From Thermodesulfatator sp. (GTDB taxonomy: Bacteria; Desulfobacterota; Thermodesulfobacteria; Thermodesulfobacteriales; Thermodesulfobacteriaceae), in NCBI GenBank assembly GCA_003978075.1, contig QOAM01000004.1, forward strand, positions 1 to 30,551: a DNA stretch of 30,551 bases. Direction: 5' to 3'. The position numbers and the translations under genes were made by a program. Of this stretch, positions 16,200 to 23,650 are shown one piece after another. Below the pieces are notes generated by a model. The model made no database searches. It worked only from the letters and a program-made list of their open reading frames with translations, and was not told the DNA's origin. Position 1 is the stretch's first letter. Every line of letters starts with the position of its first letter.

Positions 16200-17000
16200 C
16201 TATTTTAATCTTCGCAGGCCGAAACTCAAAAGAAAGAGCAAACCGGAGAAGAGCACGATGGCTCCGGAGGGAGGAAGGTTGAAAAGGACGGCGGCGGCCA
16301 ACCCTCCCAGCACGGAAAGGGCCCCGAAAAGGGCCGAAAAGAGATAGCATTGTCGTAGTCCATGGGCGATCTCTAGGGCTGCTGCTCCGGGGATGACCAT
16401 GAGGGCCGAGACCAAAAGGAGCCCTACCATGCGCATACCCAGCACCACCAGGGCCGCGGTAAGGGCCGCCAGCCAGAACTTAAGAAGTCTCACCCGGAGA
16501 CCGCAGGTGGCCGCCGATTCTTCGTCAAAGGCCACGAAAAAGAGGGCCTCCCCCCGGGAGGCCAGCACTCCGGCTACGAGAAAGGCCAGGGCCACGGCTA
16601 GCAGGGCCTCGGAGGCCGAGAGGGCTAGGATGTTTCCAAAGAGATAACTCAAGAGGCGCACATCATAGCTTCCGGCCACCGAGGCCAGCACCAGGGCCAG
16701 GGCCATGCCCAGACCGGCCAGGATTCCCACAGCGGTATCCTCGTAAATTCCGGCCCGCTCTCGGATCTCGAGTACGGCGAAGGCCGCCAGCACCGTCACC
16801 CCCAGGGCCCAGAGGAGGGGCCAGCGGGTGGTCAAAAAGCCTAGCGCCACCCCTACCAAGGCCACATGGGTGAGGGCGTGGGGGAGAAGACTGTCGCGCC
16901 GGAGGATGAGGAAGATGCCTATCAAGGCCCCGGCTACGCCCAGCGCCAGGCCTCCTACCAGAGCCGGCCAAAGAAAGGTGTACTCTCTGAGAAAGGTCAA
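16200..17000 (-). CDS. znuB: Metal (zinc/manganese type) ABC transporter permease
   Basis: Inner-membrane permease of the ABC-3 family, about 266 residues, with eight or so hydrophobic helices. Seen: LPHALTHVALVGVALG, GIYEDTAVGILAG, FDEESAATCGLR and LLVSALMVIPGAAAL, the characteristic blocks. TTG 17000 is the likely start: it overlaps the znuC stop as TTGA, follows GGTAGGG by 8 bases and lies just before the first helix. Upstream extensions only read znuC in another frame. With znuC it makes a transporter, but no periplasmic binding protein is in the window. Zinc is the likeliest metal, judged also by the ZnuC tail. Confidence 0.88.
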   Translation of the reverse strand: MTFLREYTFLWPALVGGLALGVAGALIGIFLILRRDSLLPHALTHVALVGVALGFLTTRWPLLWALGVTVLAAFAVLEIRERAGIYEDTAVGILAGLGMALALVLASVAGSYDVRLLSYLFGNILALSASEALLAVALAFLVAGVLASRGEALFFVAFDEESAATCGLRVRLLKFWLAALTAALVVLGMRMVGLLLVSALMVIPGAAALEIAHGLRQCYLFSALFGALSVLGGLAAAVLFNLPPSGAIVLFSGLLFLLSFGLRRLK

Positions 17001-17734
17001 TGGCAATGCCCTACCAGATGGTGTCGGGGACCCGTGAATCCGCAGACCTCGGGATGACGGCAAAATTGGTGATGATCTCCGTGAAAGACCAGCCGCCGAT
17101 TGAGACAAGCCACCTGCTTTACATGCCGGTCCACCACCCCGATGTCGTGGGTCACGATGAGGATGGTCAAGCCCTCTTGGTTGAGCTTCCCCAAGAGCTC
17201 GTAGAACCTCTCCTGAGAGGCGAAATCCACCCCGGTGGTGGGTTCATCCAGAAGGAGGAGTTCCGGCTCTCCGGCTAGGGCCCGGGCTAGGAAGACCCGC
17301 TGTTGCTGACCCCCGGAGAGTTCCCGTAAAAGACGATTCTCCTTTCCCGCAAGACCTACCCTCTCCAGGGCCCGGACCACCCTCAGATGACGCTCCTGGC
17401 GGGAAAGGTCTTGGCGAGCGGCTAGTCCTAAGGCCACCGTCTCAGCCACCGTAAGGGGGACCACCCGATCTACCAAGGCCGTAACTTTCTGGGGCACATA
17501 CCCCACCCGGTGCCATTGTCGAAATTCCGAAAGGGGTTTTCCAAAGAGGCGCACCTGGCCTTCCTGCGGCCGCAGGAGTCCTACCAGGATCTTGAGGAGA
17601 GTGGATTTTCCTGAGCCGTTTGGCCCGATAAGGGCGCAAAAATCCCCGGAAAAGAGCCGGAAAGAGACCCCTTCCAGCACGGGCTCCCCATCGTAGGAAA
17701 AACTCACCTTTTCTACTTCTACTACCGGGATCAC
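16997..17734 (-). CDS. znuC: Metal ABC transporter ATP-binding protein with Cys/His-rich tail
   Basis: ATPase subunit, 245 residues. Seen: Walker A GPNGSGKSTLLK, signature LSGGQQQRVFLARAL, Walker B LLLLDEPTTGVD, and the switch His in VTHD. After the core ends at LNRRLVFHG, the last 28 residues contain eight His and three Cys (ending HHLVGHCH), suggesting a metal-binding or sensing tail. GTG 17734 overlaps the mazG stop as GTGA. A C-terminal His-rich tail is known in some ZnuC proteins; the three Cys make this one unusual. Together with ZnuB it likely imports zinc. Confidence 0.92.
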   Translation of the reverse strand: MIPVVEVEKVSFSYDGEPVLEGVSFRLFSGDFCALIGPNGSGKSTLLKILVGLLRPQEGQVRLFGKPLSEFRQWHRVGYVPQKVTALVDRVVPLTVAETVALGLAARQDLSRQERHLRVVRALERVGLAGKENRLLRELSGGQQQRVFLARALAGEPELLLLDEPTTGVDFASQERFYELLGKLNQEGLTILIVTHDIGVVDRHVKQVACLNRRLVFHGDHHQFCRHPEVCGFTGPRHHLVGHCH

Positions 17735-18516
17735 CTTCTCTTTAGTTTCTCCCAGAGGGCGTCCATCTCGGAAAGGCTGACCTCGGAAAGCTTTCGCCCC
17801 TGCTCCTGAAAGGTCTTTTCCATGGCCCGGAAGCGCTCCTCAAACTTGAGGAGGGTCTTTTTCAGGGCCTCTTCGGGATTCACCTCCAGCTTACGGGCCA
17901 GGTTGGCCACGGTGAAGAGAAGATCCCCAATTTCCTCAGCCACTCGCGTTTTATCTCCCGCCCGCAGCGCCTCTTCCAGCTCTTGCCACTCCTCGTGGAG
18001 TTTAGGGAAGACCTCTTCAGCGGAGCCCCAGTCGAAGCCCACCCGCGAGGCCCGCTCCCCCAAACGATAGGCCCTCTGAAGGGCCGGGAGACTTCGGGGA
18101 AGATTTCCAAGCACACTGTGCTCCGCGTCTTTTTCCCGGGCCTCCTGGGCCTTCACCACCTGCCAGCGCTTCAAGACCTCCTCCGCGTCCCGGGCCTGCT
18201 CCTGGCCAAATACATGGGGATGCCTCCGGATCATCTTTTCTGCACACAACTCAAGCATCTCGGAAATTCGGAAAGCCCCCTCCTCTTCATAGATATAGGC
18301 TATCATCAGGAGGAGAAAAAGGAGATCCCCTAGCTCTTCCCGGACCTCTTCAGGGCGTTTCTCCTCTACAGCTTCATAGGCCTCGTAGGCTTCCTCTACC
18401 AGATATTTCTTCAGGCTCTCCGGGGTCTGTTGGCGATCCCAAGGGCACCCCTCTGGCCCCCGCAATCGAGCCACGATTTGGAGCAATCTCTCAAAGAGTT
18501 CCCCCTCCTTTCCCAT
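17731..18516 (-). CDS. mazG: Nucleoside triphosphate pyrophosphohydrolase
   Basis: All-alpha NTP-PPase that hydrolyses NTPs to NMP and pyrophosphate, 261 residues with two MazG domains. Domain 1 (about 15-105): GCPWDRQQTPESLKKYLVEE, then EAYEA and EELGDLLF. Domain 2 (about 150-235): RASRVGFDW, EEWQELEEAL and EEIGDLLFTVANL. The E-E-E-D metal ligands are present in both. ATG 18516 lies 1 base after the cvpA stop with GGAG upstream; the frame upstream of it reads cvpA. The stop overlaps znuC by 4 bases. Confidence 0.94.
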   Translation of the reverse strand: MGKEGELFERLLQIVARLRGPEGCPWDRQQTPESLKKYLVEEAYEAYEAVEEKRPEEVREELGDLLFLLLMIAYIYEEEGAFRISEMLELCAEKMIRRHPHVFGQEQARDAEEVLKRWQVVKAQEAREKDAEHSVLGNLPRSLPALQRAYRLGERASRVGFDWGSAEEVFPKLHEEWQELEEALRAGDKTRVAEEIGDLLFTVANLARKLEVNPEEALKKTLLKFEERFRAMEKTFQEQGRKLSEVSLSEMDALWEKLKRR

Positions 18517-18517
18517 T

Positions 18518-19051
18518 TCAGGCTCCGTGAGGGTGCGGACGAAAGTAGTGCCGCCACTGATAGTTGAAGCGGTGCTTGACCTTCGGTGGAACAAACTCAA
18601 TGAGCATACGGGTGGTACGCAAAATTAGCGGGACCACATAGGAACGGTTTATCCAGTCTCGAGATCCGGGGTAAAAGCTCACCAAGAAAAAGAGAAAGAC
18701 GGCGAGAAACACGCAGGCCTTCACGAACCCCAAGAGGGCCCCCATGAGGCGATTGAGGGCCGAAAGTTGTGCGGCCTCAAAAAGCCGGGTGAAAAGCTCC
18801 GCTAGGATAAACACGGCCAAAAAGATCAGGATGAAGGAAATGAGCCAGGAGACGGGCTCGAGCCACGGATAGTTGTGAAACCAAGGGGAGAGGATATTTT
18901 TTATCCGGGGCTCCAGGTCTCCGGCGGTGAAAAAGGCCAAAAGAAGACCTGCCAGGGAAGAAAGCCCCCGAAAAAAGCCGATCCAGGCCGTACGTACCAC
19001 GAACCAGGCTATAACTGCTAAGGCGATGAGGTCAAACCAAGGCAGCTTCAT
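18518..19051 (-). CDS. cvpA: CvpA family membrane protein
   Basis: A 177-residue membrane protein with four hydrophobic segments (about 8-28, 32-50, 70-92 and 108-128) and a basic C-terminal tail. The FDLIALAVIAWFVVRTAWIG start and the GFFRGLSSL block fit CvpA, named for colicin V production and tied to envelope function in other bacteria. Its biochemical role is unknown. ATG 19051 overlaps the cysS stop as ATGA, which decides the start. Translation is coupled to both cysS and mazG. Confidence 0.85.
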   Translation of the reverse strand: MKLPWFDLIALAVIAWFVVRTAWIGFFRGLSSLAGLLLAFFTAGDLEPRIKNILSPWFHNYPWLEPVSWLISFILIFLAVFILAELFTRLFEAAQLSALNRLMGALLGFVKACVFLAVFLFFLVSFYPGSRDWINRSYVVPLILRTTRMLIEFVPPKVKHRFNYQWRHYFRPHPHGA

Positions 19052-20514
19052 AACACCATCCAAAAGGGCCCCCAGGGGGTATCCCGCACCTCCACCCCTT
19101 GGGCCAAAAGTTCCTCACGCAAGGCATCAGCCCGGGTAAAATCTTTGGCTCGCCGAGCCTCTTCCCGGGCGGCAAGTCGCTCCTCTATTTCCTGAGGATC
19201 GATACCCCTTAGAGCGGCCTTGCGCCGCCGCTCTTCCTCCACAAAGCTCCCCGGATCGCTTCCAGCGATCCCCAGGATCTCCCCGGAAAGCTCCTTCACC
19301 GTAGCAAGCACTTCTCGAGCCAAGGCGGCCTCCTCCACCGTGGCCTGGCGAGCGGAGGGCAGGAAACGATTGACCTCCGAAACCAGATTGAAGAGGGTCC
19401 CCACGGCCTCGGCCGTATTGAGATCGTCAAGGAGGGCCGTGAGGAACCTCTCCCGAAAACGGGAAAGGGCCTCGGAAAGCCTCTTAGCCGCCTTGCGCAA
19501 CCCTCCTTCCTTTGCGTATTCCACCTTCCCGAGAAAATAAAGGCTTCCGTAAAGCCCGTAAAGGGCCTTTTCGGCCTCAGCCATAGCCTTTTCGGTGTAG
19601 TCCAGAGGGCTACGGTAGTGTTTGGTAAGGAGAAAGAGCCGGATGACCTCTGGATGATAGCGGGAAAGAAGGGTCTTGAGGCTCACATAGTTTCCCAAGC
19701 TCTTGGCCATCTTTTCCCCGTTCACGGTGATGAGGCCGTTATGCATGAAATAGCGCACGAAAGGCTTCCCTGTAGCGGCCTCGCTCTGGGCAATCTCGTT
19801 TTCGTGGTGAGGGAAGATGAGATCCAGCCCTCCGCCGTGGAGGTCCAGGGTCTCCCCGCAATATTTGAGACTCATGGCCGAACACTCGAGATGCCAGCCC
19901 GGTCGCCCCGGACCCCAGGGGCTCTCCCAATAAGGCTCCCCGGGTTTGGCCGCCTTCCAGAGGGCAAAGTCCAGGGGGTTGCGCTTCTTTTCCGAGACCT
20001 CCACCCGGGCCCCGGCAAGCATCTCCTCAAGCCTTCGCCCAGAAAGCTTCCCGTAGCCCGGAAACTTATCCACCGCGAAATAGACCTCCCCGTCGGACAC
20101 ATAGGCCACCCCGCGCGCAAGAAGCCTTTCCACCAAGGCGATCATCTCCGGGATATGTTCCGTGGCCCGGGGCTCGTGGGTGGGAGAAAGGACCCCCAAG
20201 GCCGCGGTCTCCTCCTGATACTCCCGAATGTATTGTTCGGCGATCTCCCGCCAGGAGCGTCCCTCCCTTTGGGCCCGATTGATGATCTTGTCGTCGATGT
20301 CCGTGTAGTTGCGCACGTAGGGCACCTCATAGCCCAGGTGCCGCAGAAAACGGTAGAGCACATCAAAGACCACCGCCGCCCGGGCGTGCCCTAAATGGGC
20401 CTCATCGTAGGCGGTGATTCCACAGACGTACATGGTGACCCGCGGAGGACGAAGGGGCTTGAAGACCTCCTTCCTCCGGGTGAGCGTGTTATAGATCCGG
20501 AACGCGTTCGGCAA
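19048..20514 (-). CDS. cysS: Cysteinyl-tRNA synthetase
   Basis: Class I synthetase charging tRNA-Cys, 488 residues. Seen: zinc ligand Cys in VTMYVCGITAYDE, the HIGH-box variant HLGH in EAHLGHARA, YVRNYTDIDDK, the zinc block GWHLECSAMS, FPHHENEIAQSEA and the KMSKS variant KMAKSLGN. The C-terminal anticodon-binding helices are present. The start is TTG 20514: AAGGAGG lies about 9 bases upstream and the protein starts at the family's usual NAFRIYNTLTRRKE. It overlaps the end of the nucleotidyltransferase gene by 26 bases. Confidence 0.96.
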   Translation of the reverse strand: MPNAFRIYNTLTRRKEVFKPLRPPRVTMYVCGITAYDEAHLGHARAAVVFDVLYRFLRHLGYEVPYVRNYTDIDDKIINRAQREGRSWREIAEQYIREYQEETAALGVLSPTHEPRATEHIPEMIALVERLLARGVAYVSDGEVYFAVDKFPGYGKLSGRRLEEMLAGARVEVSEKKRNPLDFALWKAAKPGEPYWESPWGPGRPGWHLECSAMSLKYCGETLDLHGGGLDLIFPHHENEIAQSEAATGKPFVRYFMHNGLITVNGEKMAKSLGNYVSLKTLLSRYHPEVIRLFLLTKHYRSPLDYTEKAMAEAEKALYGLYGSLYFLGKVEYAKEGGLRKAAKRLSEALSRFRERFLTALLDDLNTAEAVGTLFNLVSEVNRFLPSARQATVEEAALAREVLATVKELSGEILGIAGSDPGSFVEEERRRKAALRGIDPQEIEERLAAREEARRAKDFTRADALREELLAQGVEVRDTPWGPFWMVL

Positions 20515-20803
20515 GGATCACCCCCTCCTTAAGGGCTCGCCTGAAAAGCGGAATCTTTTCCGCCCGCTCTTTCCTCACCGGAATTACGTCCACCGGCAAT
20601 AAAGCCTCGGAAAAATGCAGTATCCAGTCCCTCCAGGCCTTTCCCCAGATCTCCTTCCCCTCTTCCTTTACCACCAGCAGAACATCGGCGTCGCTGCGGA
20701 CCGTGGCTTCTCCGCGGGCAAGAGAGCCGAAAAGGATTACCCTCAAAACTCGCCGATCCCGGGCCAGAAGTTCCCGGGCCAGACGCCGCAATTCCTCAAG
20801 CAC
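20489..20803 (-). CDS. MNT-type minimal nucleotidyltransferase
   Basis: A small pol-beta-fold nucleotidyltransferase of about 104 residues. The GS-x10-D-x-D active site is intact: FGSLARGE, then SDADVLLVV, with both catalytic Asp. Family members pair with HEPN proteins; in the best studied HEPN-MNT systems MNT AMPylates and silences its HEPN toxin. GTG 20803 is preferred, with GAGGGAGA just ahead; ATG 20836 would add 11 residues and overlap the HEPN gene by 41 bases. Here the HEPN partner is shortened (next entry), so the pair may be a relic or a non-toxin pair. Confidence 0.82.
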   Translation of the reverse strand: MLEELRRLARELLARDRRVLRVILFGSLARGEATVRSDADVLLVVKEEGKEIWGKAWRDWILHFSEALLPVDVIPVRKERAEKIPLFRRALKEGVILAERVPDL

Positions 20804-21002
20804 TCTCTCCCTCTGGAGGAAGCTTCCCCCGAACATAGTCTACGATCCTGCGGGCTTTACGCACGGCTTCCTCGGCTACCGCCTTTTCCGCAGCTTGTTG
20901 GGCAGCGAAACAGGCCCATTCATAGTGCCCGGCCCTGAGGGAGACCCCGGCGTGCTCCAGATCCCTCAGGGCCTGGGCCATCCAATCTCGATAACGTTTC
21001 AT
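20796..21002 (-). CDS. Shortened HEPN-domain protein
   Basis: A 68-residue protein whose first 40 residues are a typical HEPN start: WMAQALRDLEHAGVSLRAG, then YEWACFAAQQAAEKAV. After AEKAV the sequence jumps to EEAVRKARRIVDYVRGKL, which resembles the last helix of a full HEPN domain (about 125-135 residues). About 60 central residues, including the region that usually holds the R-x4-6-H RNase motif, are missing without a break in frame. ATG 21002 overlaps the fbp stop by one base (TAATG), and the MNT gene follows with overlap. It could be a decayed gene still read through the operon, or a small partner of MNT. Confidence 0.7.
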   Translation of the reverse strand: MKRYRDWMAQALRDLEHAGVSLRAGHYEWACFAAQQAAEKAVAEEAVRKARRIVDYVRGKLPPEGESA

Positions 21003-22147
21003 TATTCGTGGGTCTCACCCTCCCCGGAGCCCGAGGCCTTGGCCTTAGGCTCTCCGATGTCCTTGAACCGGTCCTTAAGTTTTTCGAGTACCTTGGGAAG
21101 CGTAGTGTATTCCATCTCCTCCGGAGGCAAGCGATGCGGCTCGAAGATACCTTGCCGACGCAGGAAGTTGGCCAGATGAGAGGCTCGCTCACGGGCCACA
21201 TTAAAGGCCGGGTCATCGAAGAGATCACTGGGGCCGATGAGGCGTCCCTCGCAGATCTGGTAGCCTGCAGCAATCACCCGTGGAGGACCGTCGAATCGGG
21301 TAGGCTTGGCCTGGGCAAAGGAGACCGGCATAAGAGGGCCGGTATGGGAGCCGCGCATCCAGCCTTCCACCAGCCAGGGCCGGCCGAAGGGCTCGAGAAT
21401 CTCCCCCACCGCCGGGAATCCGCTCTGGGCCCGCACGATGAGGACCGGATCGTCTTTACCCACATAGCGTCCGGCCATCAGGGAAAGCTTCTGCGTGGAG
21501 GCTGCCGCAGCAATCTCCCCGTCGGAATTCCGGTAGACCGCCCTTACCACGTAACGGCTGGTGGCCCCGATGAAGACCAAGAGGTCATAAAGCTCTTCCG
21601 GGGTCCTGAGCTGAATGGCCTTCCCAGAATAGACGTCCATAACTTCAAAGGAAAACCCTTCGTGCATGGAGGGATCAATGACCAAGCCGGCGGTGTTCAT
21701 GGGATCGGCGAACATCTCGTAGAGAGGAAGATTCCAGGCGCTAGGGGCCGTCTTGTCTGCGAAAAAGACGATCACCGGCTCACTCTTGCGTTCCTCGAAT
21801 TCCATCTCCGCCACCCCCGGGCCCATACCCTTCACATTCCCGGAGAAGGCGTCGGAGAGAAGGTCTTGTCCTGCCCCGTAGAGCTTGAGTTTTCGGGCTA
21901 CCTCTGTGCCGGTTATAAAGGCCTCCCAGGCCAACTGGTGCACCGGTTCGGCATCCACCCCATGGGTATGGGTCATCACCAAGGCGATGTCGTCTCCGCA
22001 GGTGATGACGGAGACATCGAGAATAACCCCTCTTTCTTTCCCGATCTCCGCCACCTCTTTTACCTTAGCTACTACCTCCGGATGGGTGGAAGAATGGCCC
22101 ACGTAGCCCCCTATATCGGCCTTAATCACCGAAAGCGTAAGTTTCAT
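21002..22147 (-). CDS. fbp: Fructose-1,6-bisphosphate aldolase/phosphatase (class V)
   Basis: Bifunctional gluconeogenic enzyme that condenses triose phosphates to FBP and removes the 1-phosphate; typical of archaea and early-branching or thermophilic autotrophic bacteria. 381 residues. Seen: KADIGGYVGHSS at the N-terminus (metal ligands Asp11, His18), CGDDIALVMTH (Asp52, Asp53), FFADKTAPSAWNLPL, and RYVGKDDP with Tyr228 and Lys231 at the spacing of the catalytic Tyr and Schiff-base Lys. ATG 22147 follows a textbook AGGAGGTG by 4 bases. It is the first gene of the ten-gene minus-strand run that ends with maf. Confidence 0.95.
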   Translation of the reverse strand: MKLTLSVIKADIGGYVGHSSTHPEVVAKVKEVAEIGKERGVILDVSVITCGDDIALVMTHTHGVDAEPVHQLAWEAFITGTEVARKLKLYGAGQDLLSDAFSGNVKGMGPGVAEMEFEERKSEPVIVFFADKTAPSAWNLPLYEMFADPMNTAGLVIDPSMHEGFSFEVMDVYSGKAIQLRTPEELYDLLVFIGATSRYVVRAVYRNSDGEIAAAASTQKLSLMAGRYVGKDDPVLIVRAQSGFPAVGEILEPFGRPWLVEGWMRGSHTGPLMPVSFAQAKPTRFDGPPRVIAAGYQICEGRLIGPSDLFDDPAFNVARERASHLANFLRRQGIFEPHRLPPEEMEYTTLPKVLEKLKDRFKDIGEPKAKASGSGEGETHE

Positions 22148-22228
22148 TCCACACCTCCTGATAATTTATTTAGATAGCCCCAACTACCGAAAAAGTCTAA
22201 CATAAAAGATAAAAAAAGCTCGACCGCC

Positions 22229-22507
22229 ATGCCAGAGGAAAAGAAGCGGGCCGTGGCCCTGAAATACGAGCCCGGGAAGGATCAAGCCCCACGGGTGGTG
22301 GCCAAGGGGCAGGGGTATCTGGCGGAGCTCATCCTCCAAGTGGCTCGGGAACACGGCATTCCGGTGCGTGAAGACGCCGAACTTTTGGAGAGGCTCTATC
22401 GGCTAGAGATCGAGGCAGAGATTCCCCCGGAGCTCTACGAGGCTGTGGCGGTGATCCTAGCCTGGGCTTACCGCCTCAACCGGAAGGCTCGGTCACTTCA
22501 AAAGTAA
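22229..22507 (+). CDS. Stand-alone FlhB C-terminal-like protein
   Basis: A 92-residue soluble protein matching the cytoplasmic C-terminal domain of FlhB/YscU, the export switch of flagellar and type III systems. Seen: AVALKYEPGKDQAPRVVAKG, GIPVREDAELLERLYRLE, and IPPELYEAVAVILAW. In FlhB a self-cleaving NPTH precedes this block; here the N-terminus is MPEEKKR and the NPTH and membrane part are absent. Such orphan copies occur in many bacteria beside or away from flagellar genes; their role is uncertain. ATG 22229 has no clear ribosome site. It is divergent from fbp and its 3' end overlaps convergent rlmI by 32 bases. No flagellar gene lies in the window. Confidence 0.82.
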   Translation: MPEEKKRAVALKYEPGKDQAPRVVAKGQGYLAELILQVAREHGIPVREDAELLERLYRLEIEAEIPPELYEAVAVILAWAYRLNRKARSLQK

Positions 22508-23645
22508 AGCCCTTGAGGTAGGAGGTCTCGGGGTGGGCCGGATTTTCGGGGTGATCCGGGGCCTGAAAGTGGCGGGAAAGGAGCTTTAAGGAGACTCCGC
22601 GGGCCCCCTGCCGGACCAGCGCCAGGAGTTCCTCCGAGGAAAGAAAACGTGAACAGGAGGAGGTGAAAAAGAGGCCCTTCCTCAAAGAGGAAAGGACTAG
22701 ACGGTTTATCTCCGCATATTTGCGTCGTCCGCTTTCTCGGGCCTTTCCGCTCTTGATGAAGGCCGGGGGGTCCAAAATGATCAGCCCGGCGTCAGGGGCA
22801 TCCCGCAAGAATTCCTCCACCCGTCCTTGGAGAGGAAAAAATTGCGAGCTAAAACCGTTTAGACGGGCATTTTCCTCGGCCAGGGCTAGGGCTTCAGCCG
22901 AGCGTTCCACGGCGAAGACCCTCCGGGCCCCGCCGGAAAGGGCGTAAAGACCAAAGGCCCCAGTGTAGGCATAAAGATCTAACACCACCAGATCCCGAGC
23001 GATACGCCTTACCCAGCGTCGGTTTTCCCGGTGATCCAGGAAAAAACCCGTTTTCTGGCCCCGCAGGGGATCCACCAAAAAACGCAAACCGTCCATGCGG
23101 ACTTCTACCGGTCCCGAGACCTCCCCCCAGACCACCTCTGTGTACAGGGAAAGCCCTTCCTCCTTGCGCACCGGAAGATCGTTGCGCAGGATCACCCCTT
23201 TGGGAGAAAGCACCTCCCGTAAAGCAGAAAGGATTTCCTCGCGCCTTCGCTCCATACCCGCAGTAGCTATCTGAACCACCGCTACCCCCCGGTAAAGGTC
23301 TACGGTAAGTCCTGGCAGGTAGTCCCCTTCGCCATGTACCAGTCGAAAGGTCTCTTCGCCGGGATAGACTCTCTGCCGGAGGGCCAGGGCCTGGCTCAGG
23401 ACTCTTACCAGAAAACGATGGTCTAGGGGATGATCTTCCCGGGTGTAGATCCTCACCGGGATGCGGCTCTCAGGATTGAAATAGCCCCGTCCCAAAAAGA
23501 AGCCCTCTGGGGAGAGGAGGCGCACCTCTTCTCCCGGACCTATCTCCGGGGGCTTGAGGAGGTCGCGTCGGGTGAGCCATAGCCTTCCGGAGGCCACCCG
23601 GCGGGCGGCCTCGGCCCGCACCCTTACCTCGGGGACCCTACCCAT
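22476..23645 (-). CDS. rlmI: RlmI-family 23S rRNA m5C methyltransferase
   Basis: SAM-dependent methyltransferase of 389 residues, likely modifying a cytosine in 23S rRNA (C1962 in E. coli). Seen: an N-terminal PUA domain, GQKTGFFLDHRENRRWV, the SAM-binding LDLYAYTGAFGLYAL, acidic AVERSAEAL, the LDPPAF motif, and SSCSR with the catalytic Cys. ATG 23645 lies 5 bases after the cytochrome stop, with a GAGG in the preceding bases. The last 32 bases overlap the convergent FlhB-like gene. Target base is assigned by family only. Confidence 0.88.
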   Translation of the reverse strand: MGRVPEVRVRAEAARRVASGRLWLTRRDLLKPPEIGPGEEVRLLSPEGFFLGRGYFNPESRIPVRIYTREDHPLDHRFLVRVLSQALALRQRVYPGEETFRLVHGEGDYLPGLTVDLYRGVAVVQIATAGMERRREEILSALREVLSPKGVILRNDLPVRKEEGLSLYTEVVWGEVSGPVEVRMDGLRFLVDPLRGQKTGFFLDHRENRRWVRRIARDLVVLDLYAYTGAFGLYALSGGARRVFAVERSAEALALAEENARLNGFSSQFFPLQGRVEEFLRDAPDAGLIILDPPAFIKSGKARESGRRKYAEINRLVLSSLRKGLFFTSSCSRFLSSEELLALVRQGARGVSLKLLSRHFQAPDHPENPAHPETSYLKGFTFEVTEPSG

Positions 23646-23650
23646 GATCC

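Noticed and set aside
21008..22177. 389-codon plus-strand frame
   Set aside because: Antisense of the fbp aldolase/phosphatase; no family motif.
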